This document shows, piece after piece, positions 11,836-20,597 of a stretch of 54,360 nt of DNA (the stretch's first letter is position 1; the number at the start of each line of letters is the position of its first letter). The DNA comes from Gammaproteobacteria bacterium. GTDB taxonomy: Bacteria; Pseudomonadota; Gammaproteobacteria; SZUA-229. The notes beneath the pieces are model-generated. The model ran no database searches. It was given only the letters and a program-made list of their open reading frames with translations, and was not told where the DNA came from. Location of the stretch: the NCBI GenBank assembly GCA_030595325.1, contig JAUVDN010000005.1:1-54360 (forward strand), in the 5' to 3' direction. The translations under genes were made by a program, and so were the position numbers.

Positions 11836-12369
11836 TTAAATTTCTTCGATAGTGCGTGTTTGATTGGTGTAAATGCAGATATCTCCGGCGATTCCCAGAC
11901 TTTTCTCTACAATATCTCTGGCTGAAAGCTCCGTGCTGTCAAATAGTGCTCTTGCCGCCGACTGCGCATAGGGGCCACCGGAGCCAATAGCCATCAGATC
12001 ATCATAAGCATCGATAACATCACCGGTGCCAGAGACTAACAATGAGGCTTCAGCGTCAGCAACGATCAACATGGCTTCAAGTTTGCGTAACATTCGGTCT
12101 GTGCGCCAATCTTTTGCCAGCTCTACGGCTGCGCGTTTCAATTGTCCACTATGACGCTCCAGCATGGACTCAAAACGCTCCAGCAGAGTAAACGCATCTG
12201 CAGTAGCGCCAGCAAAACCAACAATTACCTTGTCACCATATATTTTTCTAACTTTAGTTGCGTTACCTTTCATCACAGTATTGCCCAAAGTTACCTGGCC
12301 ATCACCGCCAACAACGACTTTCCCCTCGCGACGAACTGTCAGGATGGTTGTACCGTGAAATGTTTCCAC
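11836..12369 (-). CDS. hslV: ATP-dependent protease proteolytic subunit HslV (start revised to GTG)
   Basis: [40 protein letters not shown] track starts at 12429, but a GTG at 12369-12367 has TTGGAG 6 nt upstream and gives a short MetETFHG leader before the catalytic Thr. Confidence 0.9.
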   Translation of the reverse strand: METFHGTTILTVRREGKVVVGGDGQVTLGNTVMKGNATKVRKIYGDKVIVGFAGATADAFTLLERFESMLERHSGQLKRAAVELAKDWRTDRMLRKLEAMLIVADAEASLLVSGTGDVIDAYDDLMAIGSGGPYAQSAARALFDSTELSARDIVEKSLGIAGDICIYTNQTRTIEEI

Positions 12370-12522
12370 ATCTAGCTCCAATTTTTGTGCTTTATCCAAA
12401 CCTGCTGAAGATATAATGCAGGCCTGCATTTAAAAACGTGAATTTTACACTATGACGAGGCCCACTCATACCATGGGCTATTTATGGATACATTGATCTA
12501 ATTCTGAATGAGTTTGAGCTAC

Positions 12523-12691
12523 CGCCAACAGATTGGCGTATATTGTCAAATGATTATTGCTGGGTTCGCTAATCTACTAGTGGTGAGTTGCTTCATAGTG
12601 GCGACTCATCGACGGTTGGTATTATTGGCCGTTATTTTGGCAAGTGGTGGAGCATGATAGGTTCGACCTTTCATCGCTTGCCAATCTTTTT
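12523..12691 (+). ncRNA. Candidate structured RNA: three consecutive hairpins, last one followed by TCTTTTT
   Basis: HP1 CGCCAA-CAGA-TTGGCG (12523-12538); HP2 GTGAGTTGC-N9-GCGACTCAT (12583-12609, two G.U); HP3 TTGGCAAG...CTTGCCAA (12637-12684) containing ATGATAGGT-TCG-ACCTTTCAT; T-rich tail after HP3. Confidence 0.3.
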
Positions 12692-12793
12692 ATCCTCTTT
12701 GGCAGCCAGTGTTGCAGCGCTCTCTTCTTAATTAGCAAAAATTGCTGGCTAGCTATTTGATGACAAGTTTTTCAGCTACGCTAACAGCAAAAT

Positions 12794-13567
12794 TTAGGGC
12801 TGTGGCCGCTCAAAGGTCCACTGCTTGTCATCAGACAGGTCCTTATCAAATTTATAGCCGCCTAATTTAAACTTCTTAAGGTCTTCAACTTTTTCGATAC
12901 GGTTACGGATAATATAATCCGCCATCATACCGCGAGCCCGTTTGGCAAATATCGCAACCACGCGTGTTTTGCCGGCTTTGGTCTCTTTAAAGGTTATGTT
13001 TAATAAACGACCTTCGAGCAACTTTGGTTTTACTGATTTAAAGTATTCGTTAGAGGCCAGATTAATCAGCACCGCTTCTTTTTGTTTTTTAAGTTCTTTG
13101 TTGATGCTTTTAGTAATACGATCATCCCAGAACTGATACAAATTATCACCACGATCATTCTTTAATTTAGTTTTCATCTCTAAACGGTATGGCTGTATTA
13201 AATCCATGGGGCGCAGGCAACCGTACAACCCGGACAAGATTCTTAGATGATCTTGCGCATAGGCGTAATCGTCTTCATTAAATGACTCGAGCTCGAAGCC
13301 ACCATAGACATCACCTTTAAATGCAAAAATAGCCTGCTTTGCATTCTTGGTCGTAAATGGCGTGCTGAATGATTTAAAGCGATCAACATTTAAATTCGCA
13401 ATGTTCTCGCTGATTGTCATCATCTCCTGCAATTTTTTACTGTTTATTTTTTTTAACTCTTTTATCAACAACTCGGAATCTTTCAGATCGGCCGGTTTAC
13501 TGTATTTTTTTGATAGACTCTCTTCTTCAAAGTCCTGACCTTTTGATGGCGATAGTGTAATTAACAT
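12794..13567 (-). CDS. yaaA: YaaA family peroxide stress protein (DUF328)
   Basis: MLITLSPSKGQDFE; LSGLYGCLRPMDLIQPYRLEMKTKL; VINLASNEYFKSV; FAKRARGMMADYII. Confidence 0.93.
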   Translation of the reverse strand: MLITLSPSKGQDFEEESLSKKYSKPADLKDSELLIKELKKINSKKLQEMMTISENIANLNVDRFKSFSTPFTTKNAKQAIFAFKGDVYGGFELESFNEDDYAYAQDHLRILSGLYGCLRPMDLIQPYRLEMKTKLKNDRGDNLYQFWDDRITKSINKELKKQKEAVLINLASNEYFKSVKPKLLEGRLLNITFKETKAGKTRVVAIFAKRARGMMADYIIRNRIEKVEDLKKFKLGGYKFDKDLSDDKQWTFERPQP

Positions 13568-13832
13568 TATTTATAGTGTTGTTTTGTAGCTGTTTAGTTA
13601 CTTTCATTATAATACACAGCGTAGCAACTGAGTATTACAATTATTGGCATTGTGCTTACTTCTGATTACGACCAAAAACGAACATCAAGAAAAGACTTTT
13701 ATCCACAGATGAACGCAGATAAAAAATTGGTGCTATCAACTGTGCCTAGGGCACGTTGAGTCTCTTCTCCCTATGGAAGAGGGGGAATATTGAACGCTCA
13801 TGTCTTCTTTTACTCAACAAGGGAGCTAAATA

Positions 13833-14753
13833 TTATTTCTTTCTTGCTCTTGGATGGGCATTATCATAAACACCGGCAAGGTGCTGGAAATCTAGGTGAG
13901 TGTATATCTGTGTGGTGCTAAGATTGGCATGCCCTAATAACTCTTGTACTGCGCGCAGATCTTTCGACGACTCGAGAATATGCGATGCAAACGAATGGCG
14001 TAACATGTGAGGATATACGTGCATGTTCAAACCCTGTTTTAGTGCCATATTTTTTAACCGTTTTTGAATGCTGCTGTTACTCAAGCGCGTGCCGCGATTA
14101 CTGACAAATAAAGACGCCTCATTTTCTTTTGCCATTATTAAACGTTGCTTTATCCAACGCTTAACGGCATCTTTAGCCTTGCTGCCAAAAGGTAAACGGC
14201 GTTGTTTTTGACCTTTACCTGTAACCTGTATGCTTTGCTGCTGCCAATCAATATCTTGTAAATTTAATCCACTCAGTTCTGACAAACGCAAGCCACAGGC
14301 ATACATCAGCTCCATCATCGCCACATCTCGAATACTTAATTCATTTTCAGCTGACTCGCCTTTTTTAATCTTTAAAAGCTGATCTATTTCATCGACATTT
14401 AATGTTTGTGGTAAACGTTTAGCAGCTTTTGGCGCCGGGATACCCACGGCAGGGTTTTGCGTTGCACGATTAAAACGTAAAAGATAATTAAATAAACTGC
14501 GAATCGTTGACAGCCATCGCTGTAAACTTTTTCCTGACAAACCCTGGCGGTGCAACGTTGCAACACAGCGTCTTATCTCGGCCTGTTTTATCTCATCCCA
14601 TTGAATAAACTGTTCTTCATCAAGACTACAGCACTGCATAAAGTGCTTGATGTCTCGCTGATAAGCCAGCACAGTATGAGAAGAATAGCGTCTCTCTGAT
14701 TGCAGATAACTAAAGAATTTTTGCAAATCATCCTTTAAAGTTACTGCGGACAC
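13833..14753 (-). CDS. xerC: Tyrosine recombinase XerC
   Basis: ACGLRLSELSGLNLQDID, HMLRHSFASHILESS, LGHANLSTTQIYTHLDF; located next to DUF484 and dapF. Confidence 0.95.
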   Translation of the reverse strand: MSAVTLKDDLQKFFSYLQSERRYSSHTVLAYQRDIKHFMQCCSLDEEQFIQWDEIKQAEIRRCVATLHRQGLSGKSLQRWLSTIRSLFNYLLRFNRATQNPAVGIPAPKAAKRLPQTLNVDEIDQLLKIKKGESAENELSIRDVAMMELMYACGLRLSELSGLNLQDIDWQQQSIQVTGKGQKQRRLPFGSKAKDAVKRWIKQRLIMAKENEASLFVSNRGTRLSNSSIQKRLKNMALKQGLNMHVYPHMLRHSFASHILESSKDLRAVQELLGHANLSTTQIYTHLDFQHLAGVYDNAHPRARKK

Positions 14754-14757
14754 TTTA

Positions 14758-15519
14758 TTAACCCTCCAGATGAACGGCTAACGAAGCACTAATCAACTCT
14801 CCAATCTGTGAGAGAAATTCAGTACCCATCGTTGAATTAAAACGCTCTGCATTATCTGCGCCCAAGCCTATAAGGCCCAGATTAGCACCCGCGACTAAAG
14901 GAATAATTGCAACTGACTTAATCGTTGCAGCCTTCTCATCAAAGAGATAAACCTTTTGCTCATCTGTTGATTTGCCGCACACGGTATTTTTATGTTCCAG
15001 CATGGTTTTAAATGCTTTCAAGGCTTCGTCACCTGTATTGACGAATAGCCCCGCTGACTGCTCGATCTTTTTCTCATCGGAACTAAACAATTTAATCACT
15101 GCATAATCCGCAGACATTTCATCTCGAAAAGCATCTAATACTATAGTGATTACGTCATCAATATCGTGTGTACTTAACAGGTCAATCGCCAGACGATGAC
15201 GGATTTCAGCAAGGCGTTCATTGTCTCGTGCAACGTCCATCAGTTCCAGTAAACGATTTTCCTGTGTTTGTTTTTGCTGGCGCAGAACATCTACCTGCCG
15301 CTCAATCAAAGAAACTGCACCGCCAGTTTGATGCTTTACTTCAAGCACAGCTAATAGTTCTGGGTGACGGTTTAGAAAATCTGGATTTTCACGTAACAAG
15401 CCGATCAACTGTAAATCGGTTGCTAATTGCTGTTCTCTTTCTGTAGCCACATCATCGCTGCTTTCTTTTTTTAATGTATCTTCTGCTGTTTTTATTTTGC
15501 TCACAATTTTTTTACTCAC
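14758..15519 (-). CDS. DUF484 family protein
   Basis: LRENPDFLNRHPELLAVLEVKHQTGGAVSLIERQVDVLRQQ; GAF-like C-terminus; xerC neighbour. Confidence 0.93.
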   Translation of the reverse strand: MSKKIVSKIKTAEDTLKKESSDDVATEREQQLATDLQLIGLLRENPDFLNRHPELLAVLEVKHQTGGAVSLIERQVDVLRQQKQTQENRLLELMDVARDNERLAEIRHRLAIDLLSTHDIDDVITIVLDAFRDEMSADYAVIKLFSSDEKKIEQSAGLFVNTGDEALKAFKTMLEHKNTVCGKSTDEQKVYLFDEKAATIKSVAIIPLVAGANLGLIGLGADNAERFNSTMGTEFLSQIGELISASLAVHLEG

Positions 15520-15563
15520 CTTGCTTCATTTAACTGTTTGATTCAATCATTTAATTTAACCGC

Positions 15564-16400
15564 TTAATCTAAAACTAACTGACCCTGAAAAACTGTTGTT
15601 GCCGGCCCCGTCATTATTAATGTCTGGCCCTCTCCTTGCCACTGTATCGATAAATCACCACCATTTAGATGTGCCGTAACATGCTCATTCAGCAATCCCT
15701 GCATTCTTGCAACGGCAACCGCTGCACAAGCCCCAGTGCCACATGCCTGCGTCTCACCAACACCACGCTCAAATACCCGTAAACGAATTTCATCACGATT
15801 AATAATTTGCATAAAACCGGCATTTACCCGGTTTGGAAATTGTTGATGAGATTCGATGGCTTTACCTAATATTTCGATATCAACTTCACTCAAATCATCG
15901 ACCTGCAATACTGCATGAGGATTTCCCATCGATACTGTACCTATAGCATAATCAGCGCCGTTCACCGTTAGATTATACGATTCTGCCCGATTTTCTGTTA
16001 AAAAAGGCAGACTTTCTGGACGAAAATCAGGGATGCCCATATCCACGGCCACCTGATCGCCCAGCACCTGTAACTCGATTAATCCATTTGCCGTTTCTAC
16101 AGATATAGTTTCATTGCTGGTTAACCCTTGTTGCCGCACAAAAAGCGCAAAACAGCGTGCGCCATTGCCGCATTGTTCAACTTCACCACCATCACAATTA
16201 AATATACGGTAACGAAACTCGGCTTCAGCCATGGTTGGCTTTTCGACCAGCAACAGCTGGTCGCAACCAACACCGAAGTGACGGTCGGCTATCTGCTTTA
16301 TTTGACGGGCGCTTAAATCGATGGCCTGAGAAATTGCGTTAATAACAACAAAATCATTACCCAAACCATGCATCTTTGTAAATTTTATCTCTTGTGACAC
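15564..16400 (-). CDS. dapF: Diaminopimelate epimerase
   Basis: FTKMHGLGNDFVVI; FNCDGGEVEQCGNGARCFA; RVFERGVGETQACGTGACAA. Confidence 0.97.
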   Translation of the reverse strand: MSQEIKFTKMHGLGNDFVVINAISQAIDLSARQIKQIADRHFGVGCDQLLLVEKPTMAEAEFRYRIFNCDGGEVEQCGNGARCFALFVRQQGLTSNETISVETANGLIELQVLGDQVAVDMGIPDFRPESLPFLTENRAESYNLTVNGADYAIGTVSMGNPHAVLQVDDLSEVDIEILGKAIESHQQFPNRVNAGFMQIINRDEIRLRVFERGVGETQACGTGACAAVAVARMQGLLNEHVTAHLNGGDLSIQWQGEGQTLIMTGPATTVFQGQLVLD

Positions 16401-16546
16401 CGAATTCCACCCACTTAAAACAACGCCTTAGCTAATAATTTCAGCATAGTTGCCATCGTTGTTAATTGCAAACTTATGCCCCGTTTATTATTGCAAATAG
16501 TATACATCATGTTAATATCAGACATACGTCTAACTAGGAGAATGTC

Positions 16547-17200
16547 ATGACAAAGTCATTGCTGGCTGATCAAATTAAAGATTTTCAGGATGGTTTTATA
16601 CCAAACGTACCAGAAGAAACAATGAGTCTATTAATGAGCGAACTACAAACGCTAATTGCATCGGGCCTTGCTGAAAAAGCACTCAGTAAAGGAGATGATT
16701 TTCCTGCTTTTACACTACCCAATGCTAACAATAAAGCATTAATATTTAATGACCTGATCAATAAAGGACCACTGGTCATTAGTTTTTATCGGGGCGCCTG
16801 GTGCCCATACTGCAACCTGGAACTTAATGCACTACAGCAACGACAGTCGGATATTACCGCCGCAGGTGGTCAGCTTATTGCTATATCGCCACAAGTACCG
16901 AATAAATCGTCTGATCAGGTTAGCAAATCACAATTAACGTTTGAAGTATTGAGCGATGCCGGCAATAAACTTGCAAAACAGTGTGGACTGGTATTTACAC
17001 TGCCCGAATTATTAAGACCCGTTTATGAAGCATGGCAACTGGACATTCCTGGACATAATGCCGATAACAGTTTTGAACTGCCCATGCCGGCAACTTACAT
17101 CATCGGCACAGATGGCATCGTTCATCATGCTTTTGTTGATATGGATTACACCAGACGACTGGAGCCGGACGTTATTATTGAACAGTTAACATTACTTTAG
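16547..17200 (+). CDS. Peroxiredoxin-like (AhpC/TSA) protein
   Basis: Thioredoxin-fold motif FYRGAWCPYCNLELNALQ; long N-terminal helix typical of the peroxiredoxin-like subgroup. Confidence 0.88.
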   Translation: MTKSLLADQIKDFQDGFIPNVPEETMSLLMSELQTLIASGLAEKALSKGDDFPAFTLPNANNKALIFNDLINKGPLVISFYRGAWCPYCNLELNALQQRQSDITAAGGQLIAISPQVPNKSSDQVSKSQLTFEVLSDAGNKLAKQCGLVFTLPELLRPVYEAWQLDIPGHNADNSFELPMPATYIIGTDGIVHHAFVDMDYTRRLEPDVIIEQLTLL

Positions 17201-17234
17201 CTAACTAGGCCGAAGGGCTTTCTGGCTCCTTGTG

Positions 17235-17460
17235 TCAGACTCTCCGTCCTGTGCATACGCCGCTCTTCCATCCATGGCACTGCGTCATACCGTACATCCA
17301 TGGACATAACCGCACTGCCGTCCCTGGCTCTTTGCGGAATACCGCCCATCCATAGACATACGCGCACCGACATCCATGTCTCCTTGCGCTATACCGTACA
17401 TCCATAGACATATGCGCACCGCCATCCATGGCTCTTTGCGCTATACCGTACATCCTGTAC
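17235..17460. repeat. Degenerate tandem repeat, 52-bp period, ~3 full copies plus decayed flanking copies
   Basis: Copies 17287-17338, 17339-17390, 17391-17442 aligned directly; partial copies on both sides; unit e.g. ATACCGTACATCCATAGACATATGCGCACCGCCATCCATGGCTCTTTGCGCT. Confidence 0.9.
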
Positions 17461-17466
17461 ATAAAA

Positions 17467-17492
17467 AAAGCCGCTTCGTTTGAAGCGGCTTT
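17467..17492 (-). terminator. Rho-independent terminator of the rhodanese gene
   Basis: AAAGCCGCTTC-GTTT-GAAGCGGCTTT, 11-bp perfect stem; U-tract on the minus-strand transcript (TTTTTTT). Confidence 0.9.
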
Positions 17493-17539
17493 ATCACCAA
17501 GCAAATAGCATTTTTCCTAAATACTACATGATCAAACTA

Positions 17540-18190
17540 TTACTTACCTGGAACCGTTGATAGACCAAGAATTTCCCAGTCTTGCATACCGCCACGGTAC
17601 CATTTAATTTTATGTGCTGGGTAACCAAGCTTCAACAAGTTTTTAATGTTGTTAGGTGACTGACCACACCACATACCATTACAGAACATAACCAGTGTTT
17701 TTGCTTTAGAGAAGTTCAACAGACCTTCACTTTCTGTAACATCAAACTCATCTTCAAGAATTTCTAGAATAGAAACTGGATCTGCACCTTTAGCAGGATT
17801 CAGTTTTGTCCATGGCAGATTTACTGCACCAGGAATCGTACCTTTCTTCACCCAGTCTGGAGTACGTGAATCAATCACCAAAATTGAAGAATCACCCGCT
17901 GACATTTTAGCAACGTAATCGATTACTTCGCGTTCAGCGATAGTTTCAACACCTGGCGCTAATATCGCAGGTTGAATACAGAATGGTGGACAAGGGCGTG
18001 ACGTTTTTGCAAATGCAGGGTTAACGGTATTCTTGTTATCCTGGTTACGCGTGATTTTTACATCTTTACCATCGTGTTTAACGGTTACGTCTATTACGCC
18101 TTTTGTTATGCCAACAGGCTTGCCAGCGCTTACACTTGCCGAGAATACTAAACTAGCTGCAAAGGCAGCGACTAAAATTTTTGCTTTCAT
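17540..18190 (-). CDS. Exported rhodanese-like domain protein
   Basis: Signal peptide MKAKILVAAFAASLVFSASVSA; DSRTPDWVKKGTIPGAVNLPW; active-site-like FCNGMWCGQSP; YRGGMQDWEILGL. Confidence 0.9.
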   Translation of the reverse strand: MKAKILVAAFAASLVFSASVSAGKPVGITKGVIDVTVKHDGKDVKITRNQDNKNTVNPAFAKTSRPCPPFCIQPAILAPGVETIAEREVIDYVAKMSAGDSSILVIDSRTPDWVKKGTIPGAVNLPWTKLNPAKGADPVSILEILEDEFDVTESEGLLNFSKAKTLVMFCNGMWCGQSPNNIKNLLKLGYPAHKIKWYRGGMQDWEILGLSTVPGK

Positions 18191-18270
18191 CTTATTTGAC
18201 TCCTCAAATTCCCTTAGCGGGTTAACTTATTTTTCAGGTTATATTTATTATTTACATCAACTTACTTTTT

Positions 18271-18317
18271 CTAATTATTACTACTAATTATTACTACTAA
18301 CTATTACTACTAACTAG
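18271..18317. repeat. 13-bp tandem repeat (CTAATTATTACTA), ~3.5 copies
   Basis: 18271-18283 and 18284-18296 identical; 18297-18309 one mismatch; partial copy follows. Confidence 0.95.
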
Positions 18318-18360
18318 ACACAAAAAACAACATTTTAAATAATCCAAAAACCAGCATGGA

Positions 18361-18528
18361 TTATTCGCAATCAGGCTCTTCTTCCTCTTCTTCGGTTTTT
18401 TTGTCTCCATCTTCAGCTTCGCTAAAAATACTGCAAGATGTAGGCTCAAAACTATCTACTGCAGCGAAAGCTGGGCTGTAAAAACCGATGGCTAACAAAA
18501 GGAAAACAATCTTATTTAACAACTGCAT
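18361..18528 (-). CDS. Small exported acidic peptide (55 aa), not in the ORF track
   Basis: MQLLNKIVFLLLAIGFYSPAFAAVDSFEPTSCSIFSEAEDGDKKTEEEEEEPDCE; signal peptide with AFA-A; upstream TTGGAGCGAGAAATG (SD GGAG). Confidence 0.75.
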   Translation of the reverse strand: MQLLNKIVFLLLAIGFYSPAFAAVDSFEPTSCSIFSEAEDGDKKTEEEEEEPDCE

Positions 18529-18677
18529 TTCTCGCTCCAATAATCTCTAATAATTTAATTGAGAAAGAGTATCAGAGAACCCGGCTATTAACAGGACATA
18601 ATGTCAGGTTTGGTTAAAAAATCGGCAATTTTTGGCATATCCTGCAAAAAACATGACACCCGCTTATATTTTTACCA

Positions 18678-19298
18678 TTATGAGTTTGTTTTAAATGCTG
18701 CTGGAGTGTGTATGTTTGCAGCAAAAGAGGTGGATAAAAAGCACGCCAGCGTTAATCTCTCACCACTTTCAACTTTTGTCACCTGATGCGGAACACTGCA
18801 ATTATTAACCAGTGCCATATGTGCCGATGGTTTATATTGCTTCTGATCATCCAGCATTTTTTCACCTGACTGAAAGTAGCCGCCGCTGTATTCATTGCTA
18901 AAATGAAATACGATGGTGGCAAAATAATCAGGGCTACTGTCCTGATCTTTGTGCACTCCAATATAGTCACCCTTTTGTAACCTATTGGCCTGGCAACGCC
19001 TTAAACACAAATTATCCGTGCCGGTGAACTGTCGATAAAAACTGCGCATCTTCGAACTCATAACGATAGCTTCCACACTCTCAGAAAAGTCATTCAACGC
19101 TTCTGGAATCTCTACATCATTAATGTATCGACTCACCCAGACGGAATGACTTTCGTTGGCATCACCACCAATTATATGCTCATATTCACTCTTGCTCAGC
19201 AATTCAGTCAACGCATCCCACTCTTTTTTATTTAGCGGGATTTCGTTCTCTTCAAATAACAAGGTTGCTTGCTGTTCGAGGTTAAACTTTTGCATCAT
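18678..19298 (-). CDS. 2OG-Fe(II) oxygenase superfamily protein
   Basis: HKDQDSSPDYFATIVFHFSNEYSGGYFQSG ... CSVPHQVTKVESGERLTLACFL (HxD...H...R pattern). Confidence 0.85.
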   Translation of the reverse strand: MMQKFNLEQQATLLFEENEIPLNKKEWDALTELLSKSEYEHIIGGDANESHSVWVSRYINDVEIPEALNDFSESVEAIVMSSKMRSFYRQFTGTDNLCLRRCQANRLQKGDYIGVHKDQDSSPDYFATIVFHFSNEYSGGYFQSGEKMLDDQKQYKPSAHMALVNNCSVPHQVTKVESGERLTLACFLSTSFAANIHTPAAFKTNS

Positions 19299-19344
19299 GT
19301 TTAGTCATTGCTTGTTACTTTTCTCTTAGCTAAATTTCTCTGAT

Positions 19345-20595
19345 TTAATCGTCCAGGATTGATTCATTAGCAAACAACTGCTCTACCGTTTCTCGCTGCC
19401 GGACAATTTGATGCCGGTCACCATCAACCATTATCTCGGCAACGCGTGGTCGAGAGTTATAGTTAGAGCTCATGGTAAAACCGTACGCACCTGCTGAGCG
19501 TATAACCAGTAAATCGTCCTGCTCTATAGCCAGTTCACGCTCTTTACCCAGAAAATCGCCGGTTTCACAAATAGGCCCAACCACATCATAAACTTTTGGC
19601 TTTACATCGGTAAACTCTTCTACCGGTTCAATCGCTTGCCATGACTGGTACAGTGCCGGGCGCATCAAGTCATTCATCGCCGCATCGACGATAGCAAAAT
19701 TTTTATCTTCATTATGCTTAAGGTATTGCACGCGTGTTAATAATATCCCGGCATTACCCGCAATCGCCCGTCCCGGCTCAATCAATATTTCAAAGTCTCG
19801 TCCATCCAAACGTTCCAATAAAGCAGCCATTTGCTCTTCCGGCAACGGTGGTGTCTCATTCTGATAACGGATGCCTAATCCACCACCCAGATCCAGATGA
19901 TGCAACTGTATTCCCTGCATCGCCAGTTGATCGACCAATGACAACACACGGTCCAGGGCATCAACGAAAGGCCTGATCTCTGTCAGCTGTGAACCTATAT
20001 GGCAGTCAACGCCCTTCACTATAAGATGCTTTGAGTTTGCAATAATTTGATACACATCAACTGCATCATTAATAGCGATACCGAATTTATTGTCTTTCAG
20101 ACCAGTAGAGATATACGGGTGTGTTTTTGCATCGACGTCAGGATTCACCCGTAGTGAGACTGGTGCCTGCACCCCTTTTTGCTCGGCTACTTGCTCCAGC
20201 AATAAAAGCTCTGCTTGCGACTCGACGTTAAAACACCGAATACCTACGTCTAAAGCACGCGCCATTTCTTCAGCCGTTTTACCCACACCGGAGAAAACAA
20301 TCTTATCAGCACTGCCACCAGCTTTAAGCACACGCTCAAGCTCACCCATAGACACAATATCAAAACCTGAGCCTAGCTTTGCCAAGACATTTAATACGGC
20401 AATATTTGAATTAGCCTTAACGGCGTAACAGACAAGGTGCGACTGGCCGCCCAATGCTGAGTCAAAGGCTTTCCAATGACGCTCTATCGTTGCCCGAGAA
20501 TAGACATAACATGGTGTACCCCATGATTCTATATTTGCGGCAATATCCACATCTTCAGCCCATAACCGGCCATTTTTATAATTAAAAAAATCCAT
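19345..20595 (-). CDS. lysA: Diaminopimelate decarboxylase
   Basis: PCYVYSRATIE, CYAVKANSN, GSGFDIVSMGEL, DLGGGLGIRY, EPGRAIAGNAG, GPICETGDFL. Confidence 0.97.
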   Translation of the reverse strand: MDFFNYKNGRLWAEDVDIAANIESWGTPCYVYSRATIERHWKAFDSALGGQSHLVCYAVKANSNIAVLNVLAKLGSGFDIVSMGELERVLKAGGSADKIVFSGVGKTAEEMARALDVGIRCFNVESQAELLLLEQVAEQKGVQAPVSLRVNPDVDAKTHPYISTGLKDNKFGIAINDAVDVYQIIANSKHLIVKGVDCHIGSQLTEIRPFVDALDRVLSLVDQLAMQGIQLHHLDLGGGLGIRYQNETPPLPEEQMAALLERLDGRDFEILIEPGRAIAGNAGILLTRVQYLKHNEDKNFAIVDAAMNDLMRPALYQSWQAIEPVEEFTDVKPKVYDVVGPICETGDFLGKERELAIEQDDLLVIRSAGAYGFTMSSNYNSRPRVAEIMVDGDRHQIVRQRETVEQLFANESILDD

Positions 20596-20597
20596 AC

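Noticed and set aside
17235-17504. 89-aa minus-strand ORF MLGDKAASNEAAFFMYRMYGIAQRAMDGG...
   Set aside because: It spans a terminator hairpin and a 52-bp tandem repeat whose period is not a multiple of three, so the repeated DNA is read in different frames; best explained as a fortuitous ORF.
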